Shown here: in pieces, positions 8,961 to 18,524 of the stretch
Layout of the letters: every line of letters begins with the position of its first letter
Position numbering within the stretch: the first letter of the stretch is position 1
Assembly (NCBI RefSeq): GCF_006715495.1
Contig: NZ_VFNI01000001.1
Span: 248,001 to 312,000, forward strand
DNA: 64,000 nt
From: Herbaspirillum sp. SJZ106
Lineage (GTDB): Bacteria > Pseudomonadota > Gammaproteobacteria > Burkholderiales > Burkholderiaceae_D
Reading direction: 5' to 3'
Translations under genes and position numbers: made by a program
Notes under the pieces: model-generated
What the model saw: only the letters and a program-made list of their open reading frames with translations
Told to the model about the DNA's origin: nothing
Databases searched by the model: none

Positions 8961-9851
8961 TCAGGCTTGCACGGCGGCCGCTGGGGCGGCGTCGGCCGTC
9001 GCGCGTTGCTTGGGCGCGCAATGCGGGCATGACTTGCCCGGCACGTAGTCCGGCGACAACTGCTCGCGCGGCGTGACCACGGCGCGGCAGGCGAAGCATT
9101 GCGCGGTCTGGCTTTCCTTCAGGTCGGGGCTCAGCGCGGTACGGTAGTCGAACACGAAGCAGTCGCCTTGGTAATGGGCGCCGCCGACTTCCTCGAAGTA
9201 GCGCAGGATGCCGCCTTCGAGCTGGTAGACGCTGTCATAGCCGATGTTCTGCATGTGGATCGCGGCCTTTTCGCAGCGGATGCCGCCGGTGCAGAAGGTG
9301 ACCACCGTCTTGCCGTCGAAATCGGGTTTGTGCTCGGCGATGACTTGCGGAAATTCGGTGAACTTGGCGATGCGGTAGTCGACCGTGTGCTCGAAGGTGC
9401 CCACATCGACCTCGAAGGCGTTGCGGGTATCGACCATCACCACGGGTTTGCCGTTGTCGTCATGGCCCTGATCCAGCCAGCGCTTCAGGTCCTGCGGCTC
9501 CACCGACGGGGCGCGGCCTTGTTCCGGCTTGATCAGCGGGTGTTTCATCGTGATGATCTCGGCCTTGAGCTTGACCAGCATGCGGGTGAAGGGTTGCTTT
9601 TCGGAAAAGCTCTCCTTGACCACGATGTCGGCGAAGCGCGCATCGGCGCGCAGCCAGGCCAGGAAGGCGTCGATCTCGTGGCGCAGGCCGGCCAGGAACA
9701 GGTTGATGCCTTCCGGGGTCAGCAGTATGGTGCCGCGCAGGTTGTGCTTCTGGCAAAACTCAAGGAATTGCGGACGCTTTTCGGCCGTGTCGTCGAAGGT
9801 GATGAATTTGTAGGCGGCGATGTTGACGTAGGGGGTATCCGGGGACTGCAT
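8961..9851 (-). CDS. trhO: tRNA uridine(34) hydroxylase TrhO (rhodanese domain)
   Basis: A 296-residue member of the UPF0176/YceA family, which uses molecular oxygen to form 5-hydroxyuridine at the wobble position of several tRNAs. An N-terminal acylphosphatase-like domain ([13 protein letters not shown]...[15 protein letters not shown]) is followed by a rhodanese domain with the active-site loop [12 protein letters not shown] (catalytic Cys first). A C-terminal CFACR...CPHC cluster probably binds zinc, as in the family. Length is usual, with a short Ala-rich tail. Monocistronic by layout, ending at a shared terminator. Confidence 0.93.
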   Translation of the reverse strand: MQSPDTPYVNIAAYKFITFDDTAEKRPQFLEFCQKHNLRGTILLTPEGINLFLAGLRHEIDAFLAWLRADARFADIVVKESFSEKQPFTRMLVKLKAEIITMKHPLIKPEQGRAPSVEPQDLKRWLDQGHDDNGKPVVMVDTRNAFEVDVGTFEHTVDYRIAKFTEFPQVIAEHKPDFDGKTVVTFCTGGIRCEKAAIHMQNIGYDSVYQLEGGILRYFEEVGGAHYQGDCFVFDYRTALSPDLKESQTAQCFACRAVVTPREQLSPDYVPGKSCPHCAPKQRATADAAPAAAVQA

Positions 9852-10048
9852 GGTTGTTTGCTCTAAGTCTTTGAATTGTCAGCATTATATACGCGCGAGC
9901 CCCGTTTTCGCAGCTATTTGGCGCTTCGCTGATGCAGATCAAGCACGCATCGCAGCCGCGCTCGGCAGGCTTGCGCGCGGCCTTGTCAAGCAGGGTTTGC
10001 GTACGCAAAAACCGGCGAATTCGGAGCAGAGGAGCTCCCAACCTCCGG

Positions 10049-10054
10049 TAAAAT
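10049..10054 (+). promoter_or_regulatory. Candidate -10 box just upstream of dnaE
   Basis: TAAAAT ends eight bases before the dnaE ATG. If used, transcription would begin at or next to the start codon. No matching -35 is visible, so this is weak. Confidence 0.3.
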
Positions 10055-10062
10055 GTGGCCCC

Positions 10063-13000
10063 ATGACTACACCGCAATTCGTTCACCTCCGACTGCATTC
10101 GGAGTACTCCATCGTCGACGGCCTGGTGCGCATCGATGACGTCGTCCAGGCTGCCGCCAAGGATGGCCAGGCGGCGATGGCCGTCACCGATCTGGCCAAC
10201 CTGTTCGGCATGGTCAAGTTCTACAAGGCCGCGCGCGGCAAGGGCATCAAGCCGATCGCCGGTTGCGACATCTGGATCACCAACGACGCCGACCGCGAAA
10301 AACCTGCGCGCCTGCTGCTGCTGGTCAAAAACCACCACGGCTACCTGCAGCTGTGCGAATTGCTGTCGCGCGCCTGGCTGGAAAATATTTACAAGGGCCG
10401 TGCCGAAGTGCGCATGGAATGGCTGGACGCATTGCGCCGCCAGGAAGGCGGCAACGGCCTGATCGCCTTGTCCGGCGCCCAGGGGGGCGACGTCGGCATC
10501 GCGATCGACAACAGCAACCTGGCGCTGGCCGAAGAATGCGCCAGGCGCTGGGCGGAGATTTTCCCGGGCGCCTACTACCTCGAGATCCAGCGCGCGGGCC
10601 ATCCCAACATGGATATCCAGGTGCGCCAGACCGTCGCGCTGGGCGCCAGGCTGGGATTGCCGACAGTGGCCACGCACCCGATCCAGTTCCAGTCCACCGA
10701 AGAATTCATCGCCCACGAGGCGCGCACCTGCATCGCCGAAGGCGAGATCCTGGCCAATGCGCGCCGGGTACGCCGTTTCAACGACCAGCAATACTTCAAG
10801 TCGCAGGCCGAGATGGCCGAGCTGTTCGCCGACCTGCCGGGCGCCATCGCCAATACCATCGAGATCGCCAAGCGCTGCAACCTGGTGCTGCAGCTGGGCA
10901 AGCCGCAACTGCCGGACTTCCCCACGCCGGACGGCATGACCATCGACGACTTCCTGGTGGCGCAGACCAAGGCCGGCCTGGAACAACGCTTGAAGCACCT
11001 GTATCCGGACGAGGCCCAGCGCGAGAAGGAGCGCCCGCGCTACGAGGCGCGCCTGGAGTTCGAGAACAACACCATCATCAAGATGAAGTTCCCGGGCTAC
11101 TTCCTGATCGTGGCCGACTTCATCCAGTGGGCCAAGAACAACGGCGTGCCGGTCGGCCCCGGCCGGGGTTCTGGCGCCGGTTCGCTGGTGGCCTATTGCC
11201 TCTTGATCACCGACCTCGATCCGCTGCGCTACAACCTGCTGTTCGAACGCTTCCTGAACCCGGAACGGGTCTCGATGCCCGACTTCGACATCGACTTCTG
11301 CCAGGAAGGCCGCGACCGCGTCATCCAATACGTGAAGGACCGCTACGGCAAGGAGGCGGTCTCGCAGATCGCTACCTTCGGCACCATGGCCGCCAAGGGC
11401 GCGGTGCGCGATGTGGGCCGCGTGCTCGACCTCGGCTACAACTTCTGCGACGGCATCTCCAAGCTGATCCCGTTCAAGCCGGGCAAGCTGGTGACGCTGG
11501 CCGACGCCATCGAGGAAGAGCCGCTGCTCAAGGAACGCCTGGAAAACGAAGAAGAGGTCAAGCAGTTGCTGGGCCTGGCCCAGCAGGTCGAAGGCATCGC
11601 CCGCAACATCGGCATGCACGCCGGCGGCGTGCTGATCGCTCCCGGCAAGCTGACCGACTTCTGCCCGCTCTACACGCAGGGCGGCGACGCCGGCGTGGTC
11701 TCGCAGTACGACAAGGACGACGTGGAAGCCGTCGGCCTGGTGAAGTTCGACTTTTTGGGCCTGACCACGCTGACCATCCTCGACCGCGCCGAACGCTACA
11801 TCCGCATGCTCGACCCGGCCATGGCCGACTTCGACCTGGCCAAGCTGCCGTTGAACGACCGCGCTTCCTACGAGCTGCTGACCAAGGCCAAGACGGTCGC
11901 CGTGTTCCAGCTTGAAAGCCGCGGCATGCAAGGCATGCTGAAGGACGCGCGCCCCGACCGTTTCGAGGACATCATCGCGCTGGTGGCGTTGTACCGCCCG
12001 GGCCCGATGGACCTGATCCCCGACTTCTGCAAGCGCAAGCACGGCGAAGCCTTCGACTACCCGGACCCGCGCACCGAGGGCATCCTCTCCGAGACCTACG
12101 GCATCATGGTCTACCAGGAGCAGGTGATGCAGATGGCGCAGGTGATCGGCGGCTACTCGCTGGGCGGCGCCGACCTGCTGCGCCGCGCGATGGGCAAGAA
12201 GAAGGCCGAGGAAATGGCCAAGCACCGCGAGCTGTTCCGCGAGGGCGCCGCCAAGAACGGCCTGTCGACCGAGAAGGCCGACGAGATCTTCGACTTGATG
12301 GAAAAGTTCGCCGGCTACGGCTTCAACAAGTCGCACGCCGCCGCCTACGCGCTGCTGTCGTATTACACCGCCTACCTCAAGGCGCACCATCCGGCCGCGT
12401 TCATGGCAGCCAACTTGTCGCTGGCGATGGAAGACACCGACAAGGTCAAGATCCTGATCGAAGACGCGATCGACGTCTGCAAGCTGGCCATCCTGCCGCC
12501 CGACATCAACCTCTCGGACTACCGTTTCATGCCGGTGGGCGAACCGGGCAAGAAGGCCACGCAGATCCGTTACGGGCTGGGCGCCGTCAAGGGCGCCGGC
12601 CAGAACGCCATCGAATCCATTTTGGAGGCGCGCAAGGACGGCGGGCCGTTCAAGGATCTGTTCGACTTCGCCAAGCGCGTCGACAAGAAGCAGATCAACC
12701 GCCGCACCATCGACTCGCTGATCCGCGCCGGCGCTTTCGACTGCTTCAAGGTCGACCGCGCCATCCTGCAAGCCTCGGTCAACCTGGCCTGGGAAAGCGC
12801 GGAGCAGGCCGAGAAATCGGCCAACCAGGTCAGCCTGTTCGGCGGCGACGACAGCGACCTCGAAGCGCCGCTGGAATACGTGCAAGTCACGCCGTGGAGC
12901 GACAAGCAGCGCCTGACCGAAGAGAAGGGCGCGCTGGGCTTCTACCTGTCGGGTCACCTGTTCTCGGCTTACGAAAAGGAAGTGCGCCGTTTCGTGCGCA

Positions 13001-13524
13001 CCAAGATCTCGAGCCTTGAGCCTTCGCGCGAGCCGCGCAGCATGGCCGGCATCATCACCGCCGTGCGGGTGCAGATGACCCAGCGCGGCAAGCTGGTGAT
13101 CTGCACGCTGGACGACGGCACCGGCGTGATCGAAGCCACCATCTATAACGAAGTGTTCGAACCGTTCAAGCACCTGATCAAGGAAGACGAACTGCTGGTG
13201 GTGCAGGGCCGTGTTTCCGAAGACCGCTTCAACGGCGGATTGCGGGTCTCGGCCGAAAAGGTCATGGACCTGGGCGCGGCGCGCATCCAGTATGGCGTGC
13301 GCATGGTGGTGCAGATCAACAAAGCGGTCGATACCGCCTTGCTGCGCGACACGCTGTCAGCCCACCGCCAGGAGCAAGGCCTGCCGTTCGTAATGCGCTA
13401 CCTGCAGCCGGACGCCGGCTGCGAGGTGGTGCTGGGAGATGCCTGGCGGATCAATCCCAGCGATAGCTTGCAGAGTTCGTTGGTGGCTTCGTTTGGGAAG
13501 GAAGCGGTGGTGGTGGAGTATTGA
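10063..13524 (+). CDS. dnaE: DNA polymerase III subunit alpha
   Basis: The replicative polymerase catalytic subunit, 1153 residues, close to the E. coli length (1160). The PHP domain opens with HLRLHSEYSIVDGL. The polymerase core contains GPGRGSGAGSLVAYCL (~366) and the catalytic PDFDIDFCQEGRDRV (~406, two of the three active-site Asp). Then come the fingers (KSHAAAYALLSYYTAYLK), a helix-hairpin-helix region, and an OB domain near residue 1000 (GIITAVRVQMTQRGKL). The ATG at 10063 fits the family N-terminus; the frame is open 213 bases further upstream but that sequence is not DnaE-like. No Shine-Dalgarno precedes it. The glycan-synthesis block begins 88 bp after the stop. Confidence 0.97.
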   Translation: MTTPQFVHLRLHSEYSIVDGLVRIDDVVQAAAKDGQAAMAVTDLANLFGMVKFYKAARGKGIKPIAGCDIWITNDADREKPARLLLLVKNHHGYLQLCELLSRAWLENIYKGRAEVRMEWLDALRRQEGGNGLIALSGAQGGDVGIAIDNSNLALAEECARRWAEIFPGAYYLEIQRAGHPNMDIQVRQTVALGARLGLPTVATHPIQFQSTEEFIAHEARTCIAEGEILANARRVRRFNDQQYFKSQAEMAELFADLPGAIANTIEIAKRCNLVLQLGKPQLPDFPTPDGMTIDDFLVAQTKAGLEQRLKHLYPDEAQREKERPRYEARLEFENNTIIKMKFPGYFLIVADFIQWAKNNGVPVGPGRGSGAGSLVAYCLLITDLDPLRYNLLFERFLNPERVSMPDFDIDFCQEGRDRVIQYVKDRYGKEAVSQIATFGTMAAKGAVRDVGRVLDLGYNFCDGISKLIPFKPGKLVTLADAIEEEPLLKERLENEEEVKQLLGLAQQVEGIARNIGMHAGGVLIAPGKLTDFCPLYTQGGDAGVVSQYDKDDVEAVGLVKFDFLGLTTLTILDRAERYIRMLDPAMADFDLAKLPLNDRASYELLTKAKTVAVFQLESRGMQGMLKDARPDRFEDIIALVALYRPGPMDLIPDFCKRKHGEAFDYPDPRTEGILSETYGIMVYQEQVMQMAQVIGGYSLGGADLLRRAMGKKKAEEMAKHRELFREGAAKNGLSTEKADEIFDLMEKFAGYGFNKSHAAAYALLSYYTAYLKAHHPAAFMAANLSLAMEDTDKVKILIEDAIDVCKLAILPPDINLSDYRFMPVGEPGKKATQIRYGLGAVKGAGQNAIESILEARKDGGPFKDLFDFAKRVDKKQINRRTIDSLIRAGAFDCFKVDRAILQASVNLAWESAEQAEKSANQVSLFGGDDSDLEAPLEYVQVTPWSDKQRLTEEKGALGFYLSGHLFSAYEKEVRRFVRTKISSLEPSREPRSMAGIITAVRVQMTQRGKLVICTLDDGTGVIEATIYNEVFEPFKHLIKEDELLVVQGRVSEDRFNGGLRVSAEKVMDLGAARIQYGVRMVVQINKAVDTALLRDTLSAHRQEQGLPFVMRYLQPDAGCEVVLGDAWRINPSDSLQSSLVASFGKEAVVVEY

Positions 13525-13612
13525 GAAAGATTGTCTTAGGAGAATGTGTTCTCTCGTAGATTTCATCGGGATGGTGGGTGCTGGCGATAAAAAAGATAGA
13601 TGGGGGTAGAAA

Positions 13613-14392
13613 ATGACATTTCACAAGATTTCCATAGTTGTTATTTCTCTGGTGGAGAGCCGGGACAGACGGAGATACATTGCAGAGCAATTTTCCAAAA
13701 TTGGAAGGGAATTTCGGTTCTTCGATGCGGAGCGATTCAAGGAGTATCCCTCAGCGTATGACATGGTGACGCGCTGGAAGGTACATGGAAATCATTTGAA
13801 CTTATCTGAGATCGGTTGCCATGACAGTCACTATCGAATTTGGGAGCAATTGGTTCAATCCAGTGATGAAACGTGGTGCATTCTTGAAGACGACGTTGAG
13901 CTGGGCGAGGATTTCTTGGCTACGCTGGATGCCATTGAACAGGTACCTTTCCCGTTTGGCATCATGCGTTTGTGCGACGTCGGCGGAGAAGACTCCTGGG
14001 TGGTCGCAACACTGTCGAATGGGAGCGTGGTAAAGGACCATCGCAAGCAACCTTTTGGTACCCAAGGCTATGTCATTCATCGGGATGCCGCTCGTATTCT
14101 ATTGAATCATGCTCGCCGGATCGTCTACGCGATTGATGATCTGCTCAACCGAACCTGGGAGCATCGGGTCAGGACGTTGTCGATAACGCCATCTGTACTT
14201 GTGCATCGTAACGACCTGATGGGGACGACCATCGGCAGAGAGAAGGCCAAGCGCACTTTGTTCCAGAAACTCAAACGGGAGTTTTACATGGGGCGTGACA
14301 GTATGAATCGTCGAATACACGCATGGTACCGCCGACGAAAGGGGCGGCCAAATGGCGGCCAAAATCCGTCTTCCCAAAGAAATTCTGGATAA
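13613..14392 (+). CDS. Glycosyltransferase family 25 protein
   Basis: A 259-residue glycosyltransferase resembling GT25 lipooligosaccharide galactosyltransferases (LgtB/LpsA type). The N-terminus ISIVVISLVESRDRRRYI is the usual GT25 opening. SEIGCHDSHYRIWEQLV and CILEDDVELGED (the D/E-D-D acceptor/metal motif) are diagnostic, and FGTQGYVIHRDAARILL follows as in the family. The C-terminus is a basic tail, suggesting membrane association. The ATG has a GGGGG-containing ribosome binding site. G+C is lower than in dnaE, which marks the start of the LPS block. It probably adds a sugar to the LPS outer core; the sugar cannot be predicted. Confidence 0.87.
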   Translation: MTFHKISIVVISLVESRDRRRYIAEQFSKIGREFRFFDAERFKEYPSAYDMVTRWKVHGNHLNLSEIGCHDSHYRIWEQLVQSSDETWCILEDDVELGEDFLATLDAIEQVPFPFGIMRLCDVGGEDSWVVATLSNGSVVKDHRKQPFGTQGYVIHRDAARILLNHARRIVYAIDDLLNRTWEHRVRTLSITPSVLVHRNDLMGTTIGREKAKRTLFQKLKREFYMGRDSMNRRIHAWYRRRKGRPNGGQNPSSQRNSG

Positions 14393-14494
14393 AGCCGTGT
14401 TTATAGTCGTCTTTCGCGGCGAGAACCCAGGTGTGACGATGGCTTTGGGTTGGGCTTCGGCAAAAGATATTTCACTTTTTGGGTTTTGTTTCGC

Positions 14495-16231
14495 ATGAAG
14501 GTTTCACCCTACATCAAACGGTTGATCGAATATCACCGTCCGTACAAGAATCGTCTGATCCTGGCGTTCCTCGGTATGCTGGTGACGGCGACGACGGAAC
14601 CGATCGTCGCGTATATCTTCAAGATCCTGCTGGACCACGGATTTGTCGAAAAACCTACATTCCCGTTGTGGCTGGTGCCGGTAGCGGTGATTGGCGCATT
14701 TGTTGCGCGCGGAGCATCGACTTTCCTGACTACTTACATGATGAGTTGGGTGTCTACGCGCATCCTCAATGAACTGCGGCAGACGATGTTCGACCGTATC
14801 TTGCATGTGGGCATTGATTTTCAGTCAGTGAAGTCGACTGGCAGCACGATCAACTCGATCATGTTCGAAGTCCAGCAGATCATCGACATGGTGACCAAGA
14901 TCTTCATCTCAATGATCCGTTGCACACTGACGATTGCGGGGCTGCTGGCGTACATGCTTTACATTAGTTGGACCCTGACGCTGATTGCTTTGGTGCTAAT
15001 GCCGCTGATGACTTTCCTGGTGCGCTTGACCGGCAAGCGCCTTAAGCGTCTGAACAAGGATTCGCTGACGGTGAATGCCGAACTGACCCAGGTAATCGAG
15101 GAAACTACCCGCGCCCAACAGGTGGTGAAGATATTCGGTGGTCAAGCCTACGAGCAGCGCCGGTTCCACGAAAAGGCTGAGAAGCTGCGCCGCTACAGCA
15201 TGCGGATGGTAAGCGTGTTTGCGGCCACAGTGCCGTTGACGCAGATCATGACGGCCTGCGCCATGTCGGTGATGATCATGCTGGCGCTGATTCAGGCCAG
15301 CCATAACGAAATCACCGTAGGTGGTTTTATTTCTTTCTTTACCGCGATGATCGCGTTGCTGGCTCCCTTGAAGCAGTTGGCGGAGGTGAACGGCCCGCTG
15401 CAACGTGGCATGGCGGCGGCCGAAGCAGTGTTTGCGCTGATCGACAGTCCGCTTGAACGTACTAACGGCCGCGATCTGGAAGCGCGTGCCGAGGGGAACT
15501 TGCGGTTCGTCGGTGTAAGTTTTCATTATCGTGAACAGGGGCGAGAGGCGCTGTCGAATATCGATCTCGATATTCGCGCTGGCCAGACCGTGGCGTTCGT
15601 GGGCATGTCAGGCGGCGGCAAGACTACTCTGGTAAACCTGATCCCGGGTTTCTATTCGGCGACTTCCGGCCGCATCCTGCTGGATGGTGTCTGTCTGGAA
15701 GACATTTCCCTGCGCAGCTTGCGTAACCAGATTGCCATGGTTAGCCAGCATGTGGTGCTGTTCGACGACACCGTCGCCGCCAACATCGCTTATGGCGACG
15801 ATGCTCCCGATATGGACAAGGTGCTGGCAGCGATCAGTGCGGCGCATCTTGACGATGTCGTTGCTGGACTGCCGCAAGGGTTGGACACATCGGTCGGCGA
15901 CAACGGTAGCCGTCTCTCAGGCGGCCAGCGTCAGCGGCTGGCGATTGCGCGTGCGATTTACAAGAATGCGCCTATCCTGATTCTGGATGAAGCCACCTCG
16001 GCCCTGGATACTGAATCTGAGCGCGCGGTACAGGCCGCGTTGGATCAGTTGATGAAGAACCGCACCACGCTGGTGATTGCACACAGGCTTTCCACCATCG
16101 AGCGTGCCGATCGTATCGTGGTGCTGTCGGAAGGCCGGATTGTGGAGTCTGGCACTCATGCAGAATTGCTGAGTAAGCAAGGCGCTTACGCCAGTCTGTA
16201 TCGCATGCAGTTTTCCGACGAAGGCAAATGA
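14495..16231 (+). CDS. msbA: Lipid A export ABC transporter, MsbA type
   Basis: A 578-residue ABC half-transporter that flips lipid A-core across the inner membrane. The N-terminal ~320 residues hold six predicted membrane segments. The ATPase domain has Walker A GMSGGGKTT (~370), Q-loop region MVSQHVVLFDD, signature LSGGQRQRLAIARA (~474), Walker B ILILDEATSALD and the H-loop IAHRLS. I chose the ATG at 14495 because MKVSPYIKRLIEYHRPYK matches MsbA N-termini; an in-frame start at 14450 would add 15 residues. No clear Shine-Dalgarno is seen at either. Its place among LPS glycosyltransferases supports the MsbA role over a general multidrug exporter. Confidence 0.9.
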   Translation: MKVSPYIKRLIEYHRPYKNRLILAFLGMLVTATTEPIVAYIFKILLDHGFVEKPTFPLWLVPVAVIGAFVARGASTFLTTYMMSWVSTRILNELRQTMFDRILHVGIDFQSVKSTGSTINSIMFEVQQIIDMVTKIFISMIRCTLTIAGLLAYMLYISWTLTLIALVLMPLMTFLVRLTGKRLKRLNKDSLTVNAELTQVIEETTRAQQVVKIFGGQAYEQRRFHEKAEKLRRYSMRMVSVFAATVPLTQIMTACAMSVMIMLALIQASHNEITVGGFISFFTAMIALLAPLKQLAEVNGPLQRGMAAAEAVFALIDSPLERTNGRDLEARAEGNLRFVGVSFHYREQGREALSNIDLDIRAGQTVAFVGMSGGGKTTLVNLIPGFYSATSGRILLDGVCLEDISLRSLRNQIAMVSQHVVLFDDTVAANIAYGDDAPDMDKVLAAISAAHLDDVVAGLPQGLDTSVGDNGSRLSGGQRQRLAIARAIYKNAPILILDEATSALDTESERAVQAALDQLMKNRTTLVIAHRLSTIERADRIVVLSEGRIVESGTHAELLSKQGAYASLYRMQFSDEGK

Positions 16232-16328
16232 TAAGGCTGGCGATGTTGAGGCAGTATGCGGGGGCATACGGGATCGCACAGGATGCTCGGCATCCCGATG
16301 ACAACTACGGTTCCGCAGAGGACACGAT

Positions 16329-17435
16329 ATGCAATTGATTTCTCATGATCGGCTGGCAAAAGCCGACAAGATTCTCTTCATCGCCCACCTGGCGATTGGG
16401 GACTTCACTTATTTGCAGAATTGTTTCAAGGCTTTCGCCGAAGCGTATCCGCATATTGGGATCCATTTGTGGATAGATGAGGTGCGGCGTACTGACGATC
16501 AGACCAAATGGGGTTATCTCAAAAACTACGCCTTGTATGATTGGGCCGAAAATTGTCCGTTCTTCGCGAAAGTCTATCGGCGCACTTACAGTCCTGCATT
16601 GCTGGAGGAGTCTATTGACGAAGCATGTGCTGAGCGTTATCCGCTGGTAGTATCGTTGGCTACGTTGCGTCCGCAGCAATATGCGCGCTTGGCGCGTCGT
16701 TGCGGCCCGGATGCTTGGGTTGTCGGGATGCGCCGCAAGATCCGCTGGTTCGCGCCTTCGGACATATTCGCTTATCGCCGGCTGGACGCCTGCTTTGTAC
16801 CATTTCAGGCTTTCCCTGGATATCACATCACAAATGAATATGCCGATTGGTTCAGTCAACTGGCCGGTGTGACGATGAGCATGCAGCAGCGTTTTCCCTT
16901 CATTGACATCCCGCAGCAGTGGCAGGATGATGCGCGCCGGCAGTTGGCTAACTGGGGTTTCACTGGAGAGCGGAATGGTGCTGCGCCGCTGATATTCATT
17001 AATCCTTTTGCCAAGACGAAGAAGCGCTGCTGGCCGGTGACCAGGGTGGTGGAACTGATCACTGCACTGCAGGCAGAGGGCCGCTGGCGTAATGCGCATT
17101 TCATCATTAACGCTACACCGCAAGAAATTGAACAGGCGCGCCAGGAAATTGCTGATCGCCTGCCCGCCCGTACGGTGTGGTTTAGCGCCGATTGCAATTT
17201 CTACCAGTTGCCGGCGGTGCTCCAATGCTGTGACCTAGTGGTTTCCGTGGAAACCGCAGTGATGCACCTGGCCAATGCTGTCCATGTTCCGGTGGTAGCG
17301 CTGATGCGCCGCAAGAACCCGGAATGGGCGCCGTTCGACAAGGCGCAGAGCAAAGTAGTAATGGCCGCGCGTCGCGCCGACTGGATCGATGCAGTGTCGG
17401 TATCTCAGGTGATGGACGTTATGGAGGCCTTGTGA
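16329..17435 (+). CDS. Glycosyltransferase family 9 (heptosyltransferase-like), copy 1
   Basis: A 368-residue GT-B glycosyltransferase of the heptosyltransferase family. The N-terminus KILFIAHLAIGDFTYLQN holds the GD acceptor-side motif; FINPFAKTKKRCWP is the sugar-nucleotide phosphate loop; LVVSVETAVMHLANAVHVP is the C-terminal nucleotide-sugar motif. It is clearly homologous to the gene at 18525-19646: the first 80 residues match at most positions, including HLWIDEVRRT and KYALYDW. A GAGG lies 8 bases before the ATG. Its stop overlaps the start of the following GT8 gene by one base (TGATG), so the two are coupled. Likely role: LPS core heptose or related sugar transfer. Confidence 0.88.
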   Translation: MQLISHDRLAKADKILFIAHLAIGDFTYLQNCFKAFAEAYPHIGIHLWIDEVRRTDDQTKWGYLKNYALYDWAENCPFFAKVYRRTYSPALLEESIDEACAERYPLVVSLATLRPQQYARLARRCGPDAWVVGMRRKIRWFAPSDIFAYRRLDACFVPFQAFPGYHITNEYADWFSQLAGVTMSMQQRFPFIDIPQQWQDDARRQLANWGFTGERNGAAPLIFINPFAKTKKRCWPVTRVVELITALQAEGRWRNAHFIINATPQEIEQARQEIADRLPARTVWFSADCNFYQLPAVLQCCDLVVSVETAVMHLANAVHVPVVALMRRKNPEWAPFDKAQSKVVMAARRADWIDAVSVSQVMDVMEAL

Positions 17436-18424
17436 TGCAATCCTTGTCCAATATCTCAGTCGATCCGGGCCGCGTGCAGGCCGACGATTCCTTCCACGTG
17501 GTGTTTTGCGTCGATGACCGCTATTTTCGCTGCATGGGTGCAACGATCGCGTCTATCCTTGAACACAATCCACAGCGCCATTTTACATTCCATGTGATGG
17601 CGACCAAGGTGTCGGCGTTCAACAGCCAGCGTTTCGAAAGCTTATCCTCCCGCCTTGGCATACGCACATGCATCCACCTACTGGATCCGTCGATGTTCGA
17701 GCGTTTCGAACCATACACTCGTTCGTCCTATTATTCGTCTGCCATTTTCACCCGCTTGGTGATTCCGGACGTGCTGAAGTCCTATACGGATCGTGTGCTC
17801 TACCTGGATGCCGACATCCTATGTATGGGCAGCATTGATGCGTTGGCCGGCCTGGATCTGGGAGATGACATTGTGGCCGTGGTACCAGACGCCAAAGTGA
17901 CCACCGAGCGTCGCGTGGCGGCCCTGCAGCTCAAATATCCGCGCTACTTTAATTCGGGTATGCTGTACATCAACATTTCACGCTGGCTCGACGCGGGAAT
18001 CAGCCAGCAGACTATCGATGCTTTTCTCAAGAACGGCGAACGCTTCCGCTTTCCCGATCAGGATGCCCTCAATGTGGTGCTGGACGGGCGCGCACGGTTC
18101 ATTGATATCCGCTGGAATTATCTATACGGCCTGGTTGGCGACCTCGAAGGCAACCGGCCTGCGCTTGGAATTGATCCGGGCGCGGCTACCTTCATCCACT
18201 TTGCAGGATCGGTCAAGCCATGGGGGGCATGGTGCGGCCACGATTCGGTCAAACTGTTCGAACACTACCACGCCCAATCGGCCTGGTCTGACCTGCCGCT
18301 GGACATGCAGCCGCAAAACTACAAGGAAGCCCGGATGCATTCACGCTTCCTGTGGGCGCGCGGCAAGCGGCTGGAGAGTTTGCGATGGTATGCGCACTAT
18401 CTCAGGATGCGACGTCACCGGTGA
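17435..18424 (+). CDS. Glycosyltransferase family 8 (LPS glucosyl/galactosyltransferase-like)
   Basis: A 329-residue GT-A enzyme resembling the WaaI/WaaJ/WaaO LPS core hexosyltransferases. VVFCVDDRYFRCMGATIAS is the donor-binding start, RVLYLDADILCMGSID has the metal-binding DxD, FNSGMLYINISRW and DQDALNVVL are conserved GT8 segments, and FIHFAGSVKPW is the C-terminal HxxGxxKPW motif. The start is taken at 17435 because it overlaps the preceding stop and sits before the first conserved segment. The C-terminus is Arg-rich, as in membrane-associated core transferases. It lies between two paralogous GT9 genes. Confidence 0.9.
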   Translation: MQSLSNISVDPGRVQADDSFHVVFCVDDRYFRCMGATIASILEHNPQRHFTFHVMATKVSAFNSQRFESLSSRLGIRTCIHLLDPSMFERFEPYTRSSYYSSAIFTRLVIPDVLKSYTDRVLYLDADILCMGSIDALAGLDLGDDIVAVVPDAKVTTERRVAALQLKYPRYFNSGMLYINISRWLDAGISQQTIDAFLKNGERFRFPDQDALNVVLDGRARFIDIRWNYLYGLVGDLEGNRPALGIDPGAATFIHFAGSVKPWGAWCGHDSVKLFEHYHAQSAWSDLPLDMQPQNYKEARMHSRFLWARGKRLESLRWYAHYLRMRRHR

Positions 18425-18524
18425 GCGAATCCAGTGCCTGTAGTGGCGCGCTACCAACGCGACAGCGTTGCGCCGCGACGCCAATTGTTTGAACTGCACT
18501 TTTCCGAACTCCCGAAAATACCTT

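Noticed and set aside
9760-13173. A 1137-codon open frame on the minus strand opposite dnaE
   Set aside because: It mirrors the high-G+C codon pattern of dnaE, has His/Gln/Leu-rich composition without domains, and dnaE is unmistakable on the other strand.
14450-14494. Earlier in-frame start for msbA
   Set aside because: The added 15 residues do not match MsbA N-termini and no ribosome binding site supports them.
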